A program made the position numbers and the translations under genes. 64,000 nt of DNA from Anarhynchus alexandrinus (Eukaryota > Chordata > Aves > Charadriiformes > Charadriidae): NCBI GenBank assembly GCA_008711295.1, contig VUYV01000003.1, forward strand, positions 8,336,515-8,400,514, read 5' to 3'. The number at the start of each line of letters is the position of its first letter. Position 1 is the first letter of the stretch. The notes below the pieces were generated by a model. It did no database searches. It saw only the letters and a program-made list of their open reading frames with translations, and was not told the origin of the DNA. This document shows, in pieces, positions 37,891 through 50,725 of this stretch.

Positions 37891-40800
37891 TAAAGGCAAC
37901 GCATAACCAAATTTTGTATGACCCTCTGGCTTTGGAAGTCCACTCTGAAATCCCTTCTTTCCCTGTTTCAAAGCAGAGATTTGAAGCCTATTTTCCTACT
38001 TCTTCAAGTACATGTAGAATGCTCCAAAGTGTATTATTAGAGCTTTAATTTTTATTGAATGCTTTCTTTTCTTTCTTCTTCCTTTTTTTTTTTCTTCAAA
38101 AAGCTCAAGCGGCACTGAAATCTCTCTTCAGTGAAAGTGAAGAGAACAGGAGGAGGAAGAGTGAAGTGGGATGTTTTGATTGATTTTTGTCCATTTCAGT
38201 GGTGAGGAGCGGAAAAATAAATGTGGCTTGAAGTAGTTCTCTTTTTGTTTTGGTTTGGCTGTTGAGAAAAACCCTCTCAGGAAGACTTAATGTTTTGTAG
38301 CTGCTTTTTTATATAATAGTAGAAGAACAAAATCTGCAGTTTTTCAGCTGGCGTGACTTTCTTCATAATCTTGTGAGAGAGAAAAATTACTGAATGGTTG
38401 TAAAGACCTATGTGATTTGATGCACAGGTGATTTTTTTTATGGTAGATGGGGAAAGACTTTTTTTGTTGTTGTTGTCTGGTTTGTATAAATAACCAGAGG
38501 TGCTCTGCTTCTGCTGTTATCAATCTGGTATTTTTAATGAGTATTAAAAGAAAAAAGGTTAACTTATTGTCAGACGACTGTTTGCAATGTTGTTGATGCT
38601 TTTTAGTAAGACCTCTCCTCGCAGCAGTTATTTCCTGTCCTTCAGAGAGTGCTAATTTTGCACATGCTGTTAAATCATTGCAATCCAGAGGAAAAAAAGC
38701 TCAGGTAAATTACTTCTCAGGCAGGTTATAATGTGTGAAAATAGAAATTACTTAGAGTTTTGGCTATTTTTCAAGACTCCTATAATTTAAAAATAGTTTT
38801 GTTCTTCAAAATGAAATGTTGTGTAACATCAGTTAATGATGCAGATAAGCTTTTTTTTTTTTGTTCTCTTCAAATTAAAATTTCAGACTTGTGAACACCT
38901 GACTGTTGGCTAGAGCACACATATCATGGCTTTCATTTCAGAACCATTTAATGCACGCAGAAGTATTATCACCACAATAGCTTTATGTTAAGAACTGATA
39001 GGTTATATATACCTGCCAACATCATCTGTAAAAACAAGAAGGAGGTTTCACATTTGCATAACTTTCTAGATTTGCATAAACTCAGGTTTACCATAGCTGT
39101 CACTTTTTTTTTAAAAAGCTGTACTTAACAAAACCATAGGTAGCAGAAGATGATTGCATGGGTTTATCAAGAGCTTAGGGGGTTTCAGAAGACACTACAT
39201 GCAGAGACACATGCACTCACACTCCCCTACTCAACGAGTAAGTTACTGTGTCTTATTGGTATATTTCTTTCTATCAGTTTGTAATTTATGGTCAGTTCGG
39301 GTACTGCTGAGTGGGTGGTTTGTTTTTTTTTTCCTATGAGGGACAGCAGCAGTAACCCAAAGAAAATATTCTGGTGCTCAGCAGTAGCAGAATTTGAGAG
39401 GAGAGTGAGAAATGCAGCCAGTCAGGATCTGGGCAGATGATAAAAGCAACCTGAGGCTGCATCTATCCTAGTTAATTAAGCATGCCCAGGATGGTTCTCT
39501 GGCTCTGAGACCAGTAGGTGTGAAACAGCCCATGAGACTGGGGACTGTTCTGACAATCTTGAAAGACAGATGACCACCGTCCACTGCCCAGGCATCATTA
39601 TTTAATTTACTAAGGTAAAGACAGCCTGGCAGTTCACATCCAGAGCTAACTTTCTCCAGGCATACCCAAAACTCCAGCAGTGGCACATTGTGCTATGCAG
39701 ACTTACCTGCTTGTTTCCAGAAGTGATAGAAAGACTCTTGGATTAGTAGCTGCTGTTCCCCTGCATCTCCCTTCCGAGTGGATGCGGCAGCGCTGCCCCA
39801 GGATGCAGCTGGACTGTGCCGATAGTCCCTGCACTGCACTGTCCTGTACCCCAACTTTCCTGGGCATCACGTGCGGGAGCAGCTCAGACCATCCAGGGTG
39901 CAGGCATGTCCTTATTTTGGAGTTTCAGTTGCCTATGTTGGAGGCTGGTGGGGAGCCAGCTCTACAGTATGAAAGGCAGGCCTCCCAGGTGCAGCCAGGA
40001 AAAGGAGGAGCAGAGCATGGTCCAGGAATGAGTGGGTGGGCTGGACTTCTAAAGATGGGACCTCTGTCCCTCTGGCAGAACAGGCAGCCACTGGAAGCTC
40101 TGTCTGGGACCTGGTGAGGAGGAATAGCCTTAGTGTCATGCTCAAAGTCTGCTTTGCTGGAGAGAAGGATGGCGATACTCAGTCCACCAGTGGGAAAACG
40201 TACCTAAGATGCAATCTGAAGGGAGATCGGGAAAGTTACCTGGCGGTGAGCACTGTGAGAAATTCGGAAATGGAAAATGTGCTAACAAATCACTGTCTGC
40301 TTTTATGTAAAATACCCTCTGTGCCTCCTGGGACGCAGCCTGGCATGAAGGGAAAAACAACTGAGTTCTGTGTTGGTTTCAATGGGTTAACAGGTCTAGA
40401 GGCTCAATGGTGATAACACGACCTTGTCACTGCAGAACATCAGACAATTAAATACATTCATGGTTTTGACAGAGAAATCTCAGTCTGCTTAATACCATGG
40501 TAAACAGCTAGCTTAAAAATCTATCATCCTTTATTAAAGATGCAGAATCAGAAAAGAAAAAGATTAATGCCTCTGACGTATAAACAGCAAAGTAACTTCT
40601 TTTTAGCAATATACCACATTTCCTTAGACTTCAGCTGTAGAGACCATTTGGCAACTATTAGGCTGATATTAGAGATGATAGTAATTGTTCTTGTTAAAGC
40701 AAACACAAAATGTCATCTGAGCTGGGTTGGAGCTGTTTTGTCACATCTTGGTTCCCTGAAGACAAGAAAAAGGGACAAAATGTGCACCAAAGAAGGGACA

Positions 40801-43279
40801 AAGAGGGTCAAGGACAGAAAAAATTGGCTTTGGTCTCTGAAATGGCTCTTGCTTGCAACAGTGCTTCTGGAGAATGACAGGCACTGCACACACTCTTCTT
40901 GGCCCTTTCACAAGCTGGTGTCTTTGGACTGGCATTGGTTTGACTTGCTGGTAGCTCCCTTTTTGATGGTATGCTCAATGTAGCAACAAAAGCTGCCACC
41001 TAAGCCAAGCACATCAGATTCACACAAAAAGACACAGGCACATCAAAAAGCACACAAATGTATGTAAGAACATCCAAATCATTCAAAAGATGAAAAGAGA
41101 GTATGGAAAAAGAACAAATAGGGATGGAGATGGAAAAGAGCATAAAAAGAAGGAGGAGAACTAGGAATTAATTTGTTACACAATAGATCTTTGCCAGAAA
41201 TTGTCCTGAGGCAAGAGAGGTGTTGATGTCTTGTAGATCCCTCTGACACTTCCTCAGTTGAAGTAGGTTTGAGTAAGGTCCTACAGTGTTAGGGTGCATC
41301 CTGCGATCAGAGGAGGTGTCCCAATCATACATACTACTACTTGTATTATAGTAACTATAATTCCTTCCAATCAGCTTTCCAAATATAGCCTTCCCAAAAG
41401 AAATTGTAGGTGGAGTAGCATGTCCGCTCTTTATTTTGTTAACTTATTTCCCAGCACGCTGTTTTTATACCACTGATTTCTGGTCTTATTTGCTCAGACT
41501 TCGGTAGAGTTCCCAGTCTTACCAGTTGGACACCTCTTTGTTCTCCATGACTTTTGCTGACTCTTATGGTCGATTTTGTGCAACAGGCTGAATTGGATCC
41601 ATGTTACTTTAGAAAAAGTAGTTTCTTACTCACAGCTGCTCCATTATTGTATAAAAGACCATAAAGTGAAGATAAACATCCCTACCAGATCTGAATATTC
41701 ACAAGTGGCAATCCAACATGCACACAGTCCTAATGGGTCTATAGAGGTTCAGAAGGAGCAGCCACTGATACATGAATCTGTTTTAAACTATAGTTAGATA
41801 CATGAATTATCAAGTAAATAAAACATATACTTGTATACTTCCAGTACTCGAAGGTTGGGAGCTCTGAGCCCATGTACTGTCTTTATGGGTTATCTGCGTT
41901 GATGTAATATCCAAGAGGCAGATGAGCCGCAACACTATGTCCATATTTCTCAAAGAAAGCTACCGTGACCCAGTAGATCTCGAAGAATTAGATTGAGATG
42001 AGCACAGGAAATGTTAAAAGCCGTCTGTCCTAACTTGCAATATATATTTATGAAATGCACGATGCAGTAGGTGATACGGGCTGCTGTTTCATTAACTACA
42101 CATTTTGAAAAGAGATTTTTCTTTGTCTTTTAAATAGCTCTTGTAAGAATAAAGAATATCATTACATCAAAGGAAATATTCATATAACCCAAAAGATCTG
42201 ACATAAGCCCTCAAATGCCAGGCAACCCGTAGACAATATTAGAATTCTGTGTCTACCTCTAGCCATAATGCAAATCAGTAAAAAGTTCCAACAAAATGTC
42301 ATCTTTTATGCTATAATTCTGTGACAAAAGGACCTGAAGGCAGACAAAGTGAGTATGCCCAGCTGATCACTTTTCACAATGGTAACATTGTCACTGGAAT
42401 ATTTTTTAAATGCCATGATTTGTTACCTCGTAAGGCAGGGCTTGATACCTCTCAGAGACACATCCATGCACTAATAACGCTTGAGATACACTTTTGCCTG
42501 GGAGATGGCCTTGGCATGATCTGCCCTGTGGGAACCTTCCTCACCTCCTCGAAATTACCAAACACTCCTGCCACTCTTACTTCTGTTGATGGGGGCAGTT
42601 TTGTACTTCTTACATTGCCGGTCAGCTCCTCTAGCAAGGGTATGGAGGTGGCGTTGAGTTTGGGATGCAGTTGTGTCTTCTCAGCTTCTGTCTGGCTGTG
42701 TTAGGAGTCGAGGCTGTACTTATGCTAGCAATTTGCTTTGGAGCAGAAGTGCAGCGTTGAAGCAAATGTGCAAATTATCACCATGCACCATATACTGGTT
42801 GAAAAATCTACACAGTTCTTAATAAGACAGAGCAAGGACAGGTAATACAAGACTCCTATTCATATATAGTGGACTAGCAGAACAGAGCATACAGTACTTT
42901 GGATGCTGTTCCTTATTTCTTTATGTTTATTTAGCTTAACTTTTAATTCTGTGAGAGAAAAGAATAATCTTTAATTCAGTTTTTTACTCTTCTTTTAAAA
43001 TGGAAGAACACATACCACCTGTAATAGAAAATCTAATAAGTTAATAATAAGTTATCAGGGTTTTTTTTAACCATCAGGTTTTATGGGCTTGAGAGTTAAG
43101 TAATGAAGAAGGATCAATACAGACAAAGAAATCAATATGCTTTGCATGCACTGTTTCCTAAGTTCAGAACTCTCAGAACTGTCTGTAATTCTTCCATTGA
43201 AGCCATATATTTTGACCGCTGTGGAAAATCAGCCATGTAAAAAATGTTCTGAAAACAAACAGGAACATAAAATTCTCCT
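37891..43279. other. Non-coding DNA
   Basis: No gene is supported. The longest frames are 40540-40983 and 39680-40117, both on +, with no recognisable domain. T runs lie near 38086-38095 and 38852-38862. A purine-rich stretch lies at about 41080-41160. Nothing else stands out. Confidence 0.6.
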
Positions 43280-43310
43280 CCCTCCCTCCCCTCTCCACCC
43301 CCCTCCCCCC
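43280..43310 (-). other. C-rich tract, G-quadruplex motif on the - strand
   Basis: Runs of three or more C at 43280-43282, 43284-43286, 43288-43291, 43298-43103-type position 43298-43303, and 43305-43310 are separated by loops of 1, 1, 6 and 1 bases. A run of nine A follows directly. It belongs to a longer pyrimidine tract beginning near 43274. Confidence 0.55.
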
Positions 43311-46300
43311 AAAAAAAAACCCAACACACATGCATTTGCTTCCCTTGCTTCAGTCAGAAAAAAGATATGTGCATATGCTGTTTAGTCCAGCAGAGATAAT
43401 TCAGGGACCAGTGATGAGAATTACTACAGACACGAAAAGACATCCATATGAAGAGATAGTGAAAATCTTGAAGCTGCTTAGGCTGGAGATTAAACAAATA
43501 ACATGAAGATATACCAAGTAACGAATATTATAGAGGAGGCTACTTGGGAACTCCTAATTACCTTTTCTGTATAAGGTATAACTAACTGCTAAGATGAGAT
43601 ATATTTTACTCAAAAGCACAGTTAAATGTGATATTCATTGCCACTAGCTATCACTGAGGCCAAGAGTCTAGTAAAAAATGTTAAAAGGTTAGAAATGTAT
43701 ATGTACATTGAGACTGTCTATTGTTACCCTGGGTCAGCTTAAAAACATAGCAGACCATAAAGCCATATTCTTCCAAGAGGATGCCAAACACTAACATGTT
43801 TTTGACATCCAGTTATCTCTACTATTGCGTGTTACAGAGGTTTTGCACATCTTCTGAAACCTCTATTACCCACCGCTGACAGAGGCGGGAGCCTGGGAGA
43901 GGGGTGCCAGTGCTCTGCGCTGGCTTAGCAGCGTTTGTACATCTCTATAATGGAAATAAAGCAGGGCTGCAGGGTCAAGAGGCCACCCCTGCCCAAACAC
44001 AGGATCCATTATACCTACAGTTCAGCCTGAATTTAAAGACGTTTGGGAATAGAGGTACAAGCGCCTCCCCACGCAACCTGCCGCAATGCTTGATGAGCCT
44101 TGTTCTTAGAAAGTCTCCCTCATGTCTGACCCGATCCTTCACTAGCAGTGAGGCCTCCTGTGTCACCTGTCCACCATGGGCACCGAGAGCGGCTTGTGCC
44201 TTTCTTCTGTACAACACGCTTTTACGTGTTTGATGACTGCTGTGATACTGCTTCCTTAGTTCCTTCTTCTTTGGCTAATTAACTGCAGGCTTTCCTCTGA
44301 AGTCACGTTTTCCAGACCTCTAATCTGCCTTGGTGCTTGTCTCTGCCCTCTCTCCAGTTGAGCCACACGCTGGTTGAAGCGTAGTGCCCCAACCTGGATG
44401 CAACCCCCCATGAAGCCTTCTGAGTGCCAAGTGTAACAAGAAGGGCTGTTTTGCTTTTTCCCTGTTCATACATCCCACTACGGCATTTCCTTTTCTTGTA
44501 CCTGCAGGACATTTTTGAGTCTTATTCAGTGTGTGATCCATTACAACCTCTGAGCTTTTTCCCTAGAATTGCAAGTTGCAAATTATTTCCCCCTGGACAT
44601 GTATAGCTGATTAACCCGAAGAAAGTCTATAGCTTACTTTTCCTCTCTGAAATTATGTCCAGTGAAAAATAAGAAATGAGGTACCTGTTTTGAATGACTA
44701 AATTTTGTAATATACCACGTGAACAGGATAATATAAAGACGAGAATGGGTCACTTAAAGAGCTCTTGTTCATTTGTTTGCTGAGTGTAATTTAGCTTTCA
44801 TTATTTATTACAATAGCAAATCATCTACTTGCAACATCCTGTGCTGAAAATCTGAATTGTCTATGACTGAGAATCTCATGACAACATTTAACAGTATTGA
44901 AAAATTTGGTCACGTGTGGATTTGCAAAGCAGAAACTCTCTTGCAGTTTTTCACAGAAGTCAGCAGTAGTCTTGTAGAAATATGTGATCTGACTAGTTAA
45001 CTTCCCTCAGGAGTTGATGATTATTGATCTTCTAGGAAAGATAAATGACAGAAATGTATCAAATCAAGTGAGTGTTTTGACCCAAATATGAGCAAATGTT
45101 TTGTCACTGATATTATAGTGATGTATAGAACAATAAATGGAAATTCTCAGATATATTAATCTCATGATAGATGCTGAGATTAAAAAACAGATATTCAAAA
45201 TGTAATGAAGGGACTGTCAGGAGAATAATTTTGTAATTATTAGTTTAATGTCTTCAACCAACATTTTCAGAAGTTACACCATTCATTTATTTTTTTTATA
45301 ATTTCCAAATTTTATTTTTTTTGCTAATTCTATGGAGACAAGTTTTCAAATATTTGTAAAGAAGAGATGCCTAAATTGCACCTTTGCTTTCCAAATGACA
45401 CAACTGTGTAAGCCATGAAGAGTGTGAGAATTTCTCAGGTAGATATGCTGGCAACATTTCTGGTGTGGCCACCACTGCATTCACATTAAATTGCCTACGT
45501 AAGTAACTCTTGTTTTCTTTTATATGCGGAAGCTTTTATACTGACATGCCGGCAGAAGGACAGGGGATCTTACAGCCTTTTCTAGCTTGTGAGGGGTAAA
45601 GCTCTCCAACCCCAAATAAGAGACAAGCCCAAATATAACCCACGCACTCGCTGACTTTCAGCGCTAATCAGCCTGGTAATTAGCTCCCAGGACCCCTTCA
45701 CAACTCCCAGCCGCACATCTTGCCTCCACGCCTTTGCTTCTCGGTCAGCTCTGATCATTTTCGGGCTCCAGCCTGGGAGGAAGAGCAGGAGCTCCTGCCT
45801 CCCACCTCCTCCCTCCCGCCACCGGTACGGGCGAAGCAGCTGAAGTTGGGCAGCTATTCTCTAGCCAAGAAAAGACAGAAAGCCAACCTCTCTCGGGCTG
45901 GATTAGCTTATTCCTCCCAGAAAAAAAAGTAGAGAGCCAAAGAGGAGCCGTACCCCTTTCTGAGTCATTCACTTATTCATTCGCTCTTCCATCAGCACAG
46001 ATAATGTGCCCATCCTCAGTGTAGGCAGATGGCTACATTTCTGTTTAGGTTTTCAATTTGGGGAAATTTTTTATTGGGTCTTAAAATTTGAGGACATACT
46101 TGGCAGAGTATGTTGCTGGTACTCTTCATAGCGAAGGATTGTGCTCAGCAGTGGAGGTGTGACCAGATAGAGATGTTCTTCTCTTTTCTGCTTTATTCTC
46201 AGTTTCTGCTAATCTAGTGGCATTGATCTGCTGCTATTAATAAAAGCAATTGTTTACCTCGATCATCTGCAGACTCCTAATATCCTTGCAAACACAACAG

Positions 46301-49300
46301 TGCTGTTTGCTTTTTCTATGAAAGCATTTTCCCTCTCTGTACTCCCACTCACGTACAGATGAAGGCTATTAACATACCACAGCTATCTGATCACAATCAG
46401 GACCTTGCAACTTGATTTTACTTAATGGATCTTTGAGTATAGAAAAGTGTTATTATTTATTCAAAGTGAGTCAAGTCTCTTGTTTTGAACATAAAGGTTC
46501 TTTCGAATTCTGCAGTTCTCTCTTTGTTTATTTAAAGTTCAAAAGGAGAAAAACAAAACAAAACAAAACAAACCTTTGCTTTCCTTTGTATTTAAAGCAA
46601 TACGACTTGCAAAACAGAATTTCCTGCAACACCAGTCCTGGCATATTACTTGGTCAGGCATTAGACCTGCACTTCAAGAAAATATCTGAGATTCACTGGG
46701 CTAGACAGGCCTTCAGAAGTAATACGTCCTGGTTGTTAAAAGAGTCGGATGCCCCTCTGGGCGGAAAAAGATTGGCATGTGCCAACACTGAAATATCAAC
46801 TCTGGATAAGTAGCACAGAGGTCTGCAGTCTGCACCTCTCTGCTCTGCTGTTATCCAAGCTGTTGACAAGCTTTGGGTGTATTTATCTTCACAGCCTCCT
46901 TAGGAATATGAATGATGCCCTTACCCCCGTTTTCTGCCTTCATATAAGGAGAGTAATAAACGTTAGCCATAAGCAACTTGAAGAGACGGAGTGTTATTTT
47001 CCAAAGGTCTCCATGACCGTGTTTTGTTCTTATCTTTAGGCTGTGTATGGTCCTCTGAATGCATGGGAATGGAAGGGAATGGACGCCAGTTGCCCACAAA
47101 GCGCTTTCCTTGGTTAGTCCCAGAAGTTATCAAGGGAAGAACCAGGCAATGCATTTTAATCCACAGTTCCTTTAAAATCTTTCCTGGCCTTGTGTATGAG
47201 AAAAGGGCTCGTCAACACTTGGAGTGAAGATCCCGAATTATCATTCCAAGAGGTTGATAGTCCTCTGTCAGGGATTCCTCTTACACTGGGAAAAAAGCAT
47301 CTAATAAGGCATTCAGTAGCCCAAAGGCAGGGGAGGAGGGGGATTTTTTTCCGTTTGTATGTAACTTTACTCTGAAAAATTACCACATAAAAAGAGCGTC
47401 TTCTTGCTCAGGGGGTCTAACAAAACTCTGAGTTTCTTCTGCTGCTTTTCCCTTTATTTTGCCCTGCGGACTTGATGCAGATAGGCAGACACAAGCTGAG
47501 GTTTCTGTTCTATTATATGCATCATCCTCAAGTGTTTACAGAGAGCTAATTAGTCGCAACTTGCCTAATTGAAGTGAGGCCAGTACCACTGCACAAGGAT
47601 CAGCAGTGGCACAGTTTGGCCAATTAGCCATTCATGATTGGTAGCTGTGTAAAAGACATTGCCGGTCCAGATCTACATACAGTTTGCAAGGTCTGCAGTC
47701 AGGAAAGAAATATGCACTTTACTCTCAAGCTGAATGTATTTTATGCAGAAAATCAACATGAAATAATAAATATAGACACCCACGATGCGATCTTTGCTGT
47801 AGCAGAACTTCCTAGGATAACACTGCATTTTAACACTCCCGATTATGCTGTGGGACATAGAGGTCTTGGAGGTCTTCACATGTAGGTGCCTTTTAATTTT
47901 TTTTTCTGAATTTAATCATGGAATTATATCTACCGTAGTATACGTAGGCTTAATGTTTAATTCATTAAGTCCCCAAGGAAATCTGCAGGTTCTACACAAA
48001 GCCATGAAAATCCGCCTTTTCCATGCTTGACACCCTATTGTCAGGCCCACCTCAACACCTCTCCACAGCTAACATCTCTTAATTAGAGGAAAACAATAAT
48101 AGGCCCCAACTATGATGTGGCCGTTGAGCTGTTTAAAGGTCCTCACTTTGGCAATTCAGAGCAATATTAAAATGTGCAGTCCCTGGTAATTGAGACCACA
48201 ATTAAGGGCAGACCTGTAAAGCAAAGGAAACTTGGGAATGGCAATAATAATTATGAGTCCCTCCGCTTCTTAGAAACATGAACTACTGAATGTCCAGCGG
48301 TGGCACGGGCACTGCAAGATGCAGAAGAGGGAGGAAAAAGAGAGAATTTGGGCAAAAGTAAACTAAGTCTATTTCAATCTGAGAGAGCTGCCACTTCAGG
48401 CCAAAGCTGAGGAGCAGAAGTAGCACTTGGTATCCCTTGTCCTCGCAGCAGGATGGGTGCCAGAACGGTCCCTGGCACCTGCCCATTTTACCTCCGCTTC
48501 AGGGCTCGGCTCAGCTCAGCCCGGGATGGACGTGGCTGTGCCCGCACCTTCATCCCCCTCTAGGCATTCAGCTGGGTCCTGGAGGGGTCATGGAGCACCT
48601 CAGGTACCCAGAGGGCTCTGTGTCACTGAACTTGCACACCCAGGCCATGACAAACACAGCCTGCCAGGACCTCACCAGGGTGCCAGGGAAAAAGGAAGGC
48701 TGCTAAAAAGTCCCAGAGCAACAGAGAGGCAGACAGTGAGGAGAAAGAGGAGCTGTGGGCAAAACAGACCAGGAGAAGAAAAGCTATAAAGACAAAGGAA
48801 CTGACCATGGGTGGCTACCCCAGACCTGTTTCTCATTTTGCCAGTGCCTCCTTGCATCTGCAGTCTAGTGAAACTCATTTGCAGCTCAGTCCCTTTGCAG
48901 AGACACCATAGCTAAACCTCTTTCAGGCTGAACCACTCTGTGAGACTTCAGAAAAAAATGAATGAGTAGAGTGTTCCCCATCGCTACTTTGCTTAAAAAA
49001 CACCTACAATGACTTCAGTCTTGTGACAGTCATTCCTTCCTCAGCTGGCTCCTTTGAGCTCTTTTCTCACCCACTTCTGTTCCCCTTTCTGCTTCTTTTA
49101 TGTGATATTTTTGGTAGAGAGGCCATGAAAAGGAAAGGCAATAAATACAGTGTGTTCAACCATTGCCAAAAGCTGGAGTCACTTCAGAGACAGAGGGATC
49201 TGGGGTTTGCTGTGTAATCCCGAACATGTGAAAACTGAAACAGGTCATTGTGGGGTTCAGATCACAAGATGCATTGCTACAGCCTGTTTGGGTTTTCTCT

Positions 49301-50559
49301 CCTGTCAGTCAAAAGAAATCTTTATTATATTATGTTAGTCTTAATCAAAGAAACAAAACAAAAACCCAGAATGTCATGTCTTTATTATCTAGTGTACTGG
49401 ATTGGAAGCAAATTGATTTCATTGCTCAGGATCAATTTATGATAGTCTTAAATAAGCTTTCTCTAACAGGTGTTGCTGCTGTAAATCGTATGCCTCAGTT
49501 TACTTGCTAAAGAATACAAGTAAGCCAACACAAAAGCTGGTTGTGACTCACATATAATGAAATGAAAACAGTATCCTTATCATTAAACGGCAAATAAAGC
49601 TATTGATTGCTTGCATTATGCTGTCAGGTCGAATTCAATTGCATTTTTTTCTCCTTTCAGCCCTTAATTATGCAGTTCATGCTGAATCCTCATTTTAAGG
49701 CACAAAATGGAATGATGCCTTACCTTCTTACCCTAAAACACAGCCTGCTGAGCCCCAATGTATCATTGTTGGACTTAATTACAGCCAAATGTTCACAGCT
49801 TCTGACAAAGGCAGGTATTTCAGTCGTGAGTCCTTTTGGGGGTGGCGAGACCATGGACCAACTTCGTGGACAATGTCGGCGCTGTTAGGCTGTGGCCGGG
49901 CTCTTTCTGCCCATCCCCAGCTGAGTGCACCACCAGCGCATTCCGTTTAGCTTGCAAAGACAAACCAGGCTGCTAACAAACGGCCTATAGAGCTGGAGCG
50001 AAGGAGAAGAGGGCAGGAAAATGCTGCAGCAGTCAAAATGTGAAAGAAAAACCCTGCACGACTTTGTGATCTGGTCAAAGGGGCGGTGGAGGCCAGGGCA
50101 TGAAGGATGGAGAGATGGGTGAGGGAGAGGAGCAACTCCTCTGAGTCCTTTGTGTCAATAGCAGGTACAGAGAGCACTGAAAGGGAGTACACCGACACTG
50201 GGAGCCCTTCATTATAGGATGTGCTGTGCCCCACATGTAGTCAGCGTGGGTTGGGCTGCCGGTTGCTTACAGTGGCAGGGACATATTGTACCATTTCTGA
50301 TGAACAGAGCAATCTGAATAGCGGGAAGAGAGGGGGAGGTTTTGTTGATGTCTTTTTTTAAACAACAACCATACAGATCAGCTGAATAGCGTATTCACCG
50401 GATATTGTTCAAGCAGCACTTTTCCCTGCTTGTGGCCGGTTTGCAATACATGTATTCATGCTGAGGGCTACCTTATTCTTTGAGCTATTCATGAAGTACT
50501 TTCTTAATATGCATCAATGGCAAATTTGGTCCTGGTTGAGTGGCTGTGTTAGGAATGGT
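43311..50559. other. Non-coding DNA
   Basis: No gene is supported. An AAAAC repeat lies at about 46549-46573. A small GC-rich patch at 45715-45850 is too short to call an island. The stretch 47520-47650 holds several homeodomain-type cores and is described in the findings. The + strand frame 46412-46813 (133 codons) crosses the AAAAC repeat and has no known domain. Confidence 0.6.
46549..46573 (+). repeat. AAAAC microsatellite
   Basis: About four consecutive AAAAC units lie in an A-rich setting. This is ordinary simple-sequence expansion. Confidence 0.85.
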
Positions 50560-50725
50560 CTAGACTGATGCTTTTTTTCCACTTCTGACTTTCTGATGAA
50601 TATGGCCCATGACTTATAGACCAGTTCTGCTCTCTTGCCTCAGACCTTCCAAAGCAATCTCCTTCATCTCCAGCTATTGCAACACTGACTTCCACGGGAC
50701 TGCTCATTGACTTCATTCCCGCTCG
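50560..50725. repeat. Possible ancient sauropsid interspersed repeat
   Basis: On the - strand the words GAAGTCAATGAGCAGTCCCG, GTGGAAGTCAGTG and GGGCCATATTCATCAG occur in an order that recalls a common old repeat of birds and reptiles, which carries GACTTCAATGG-type and GGGCCAAATTCAT-type words. Divergence is high, the boundaries are approximate, and I cannot name the family. Confidence 0.4.

Noticed and set aside
40540..40983. 147-codon open frame on +
   Set aside because: No family resemblance, ordinary non-coding composition around it, no splice or promoter support.
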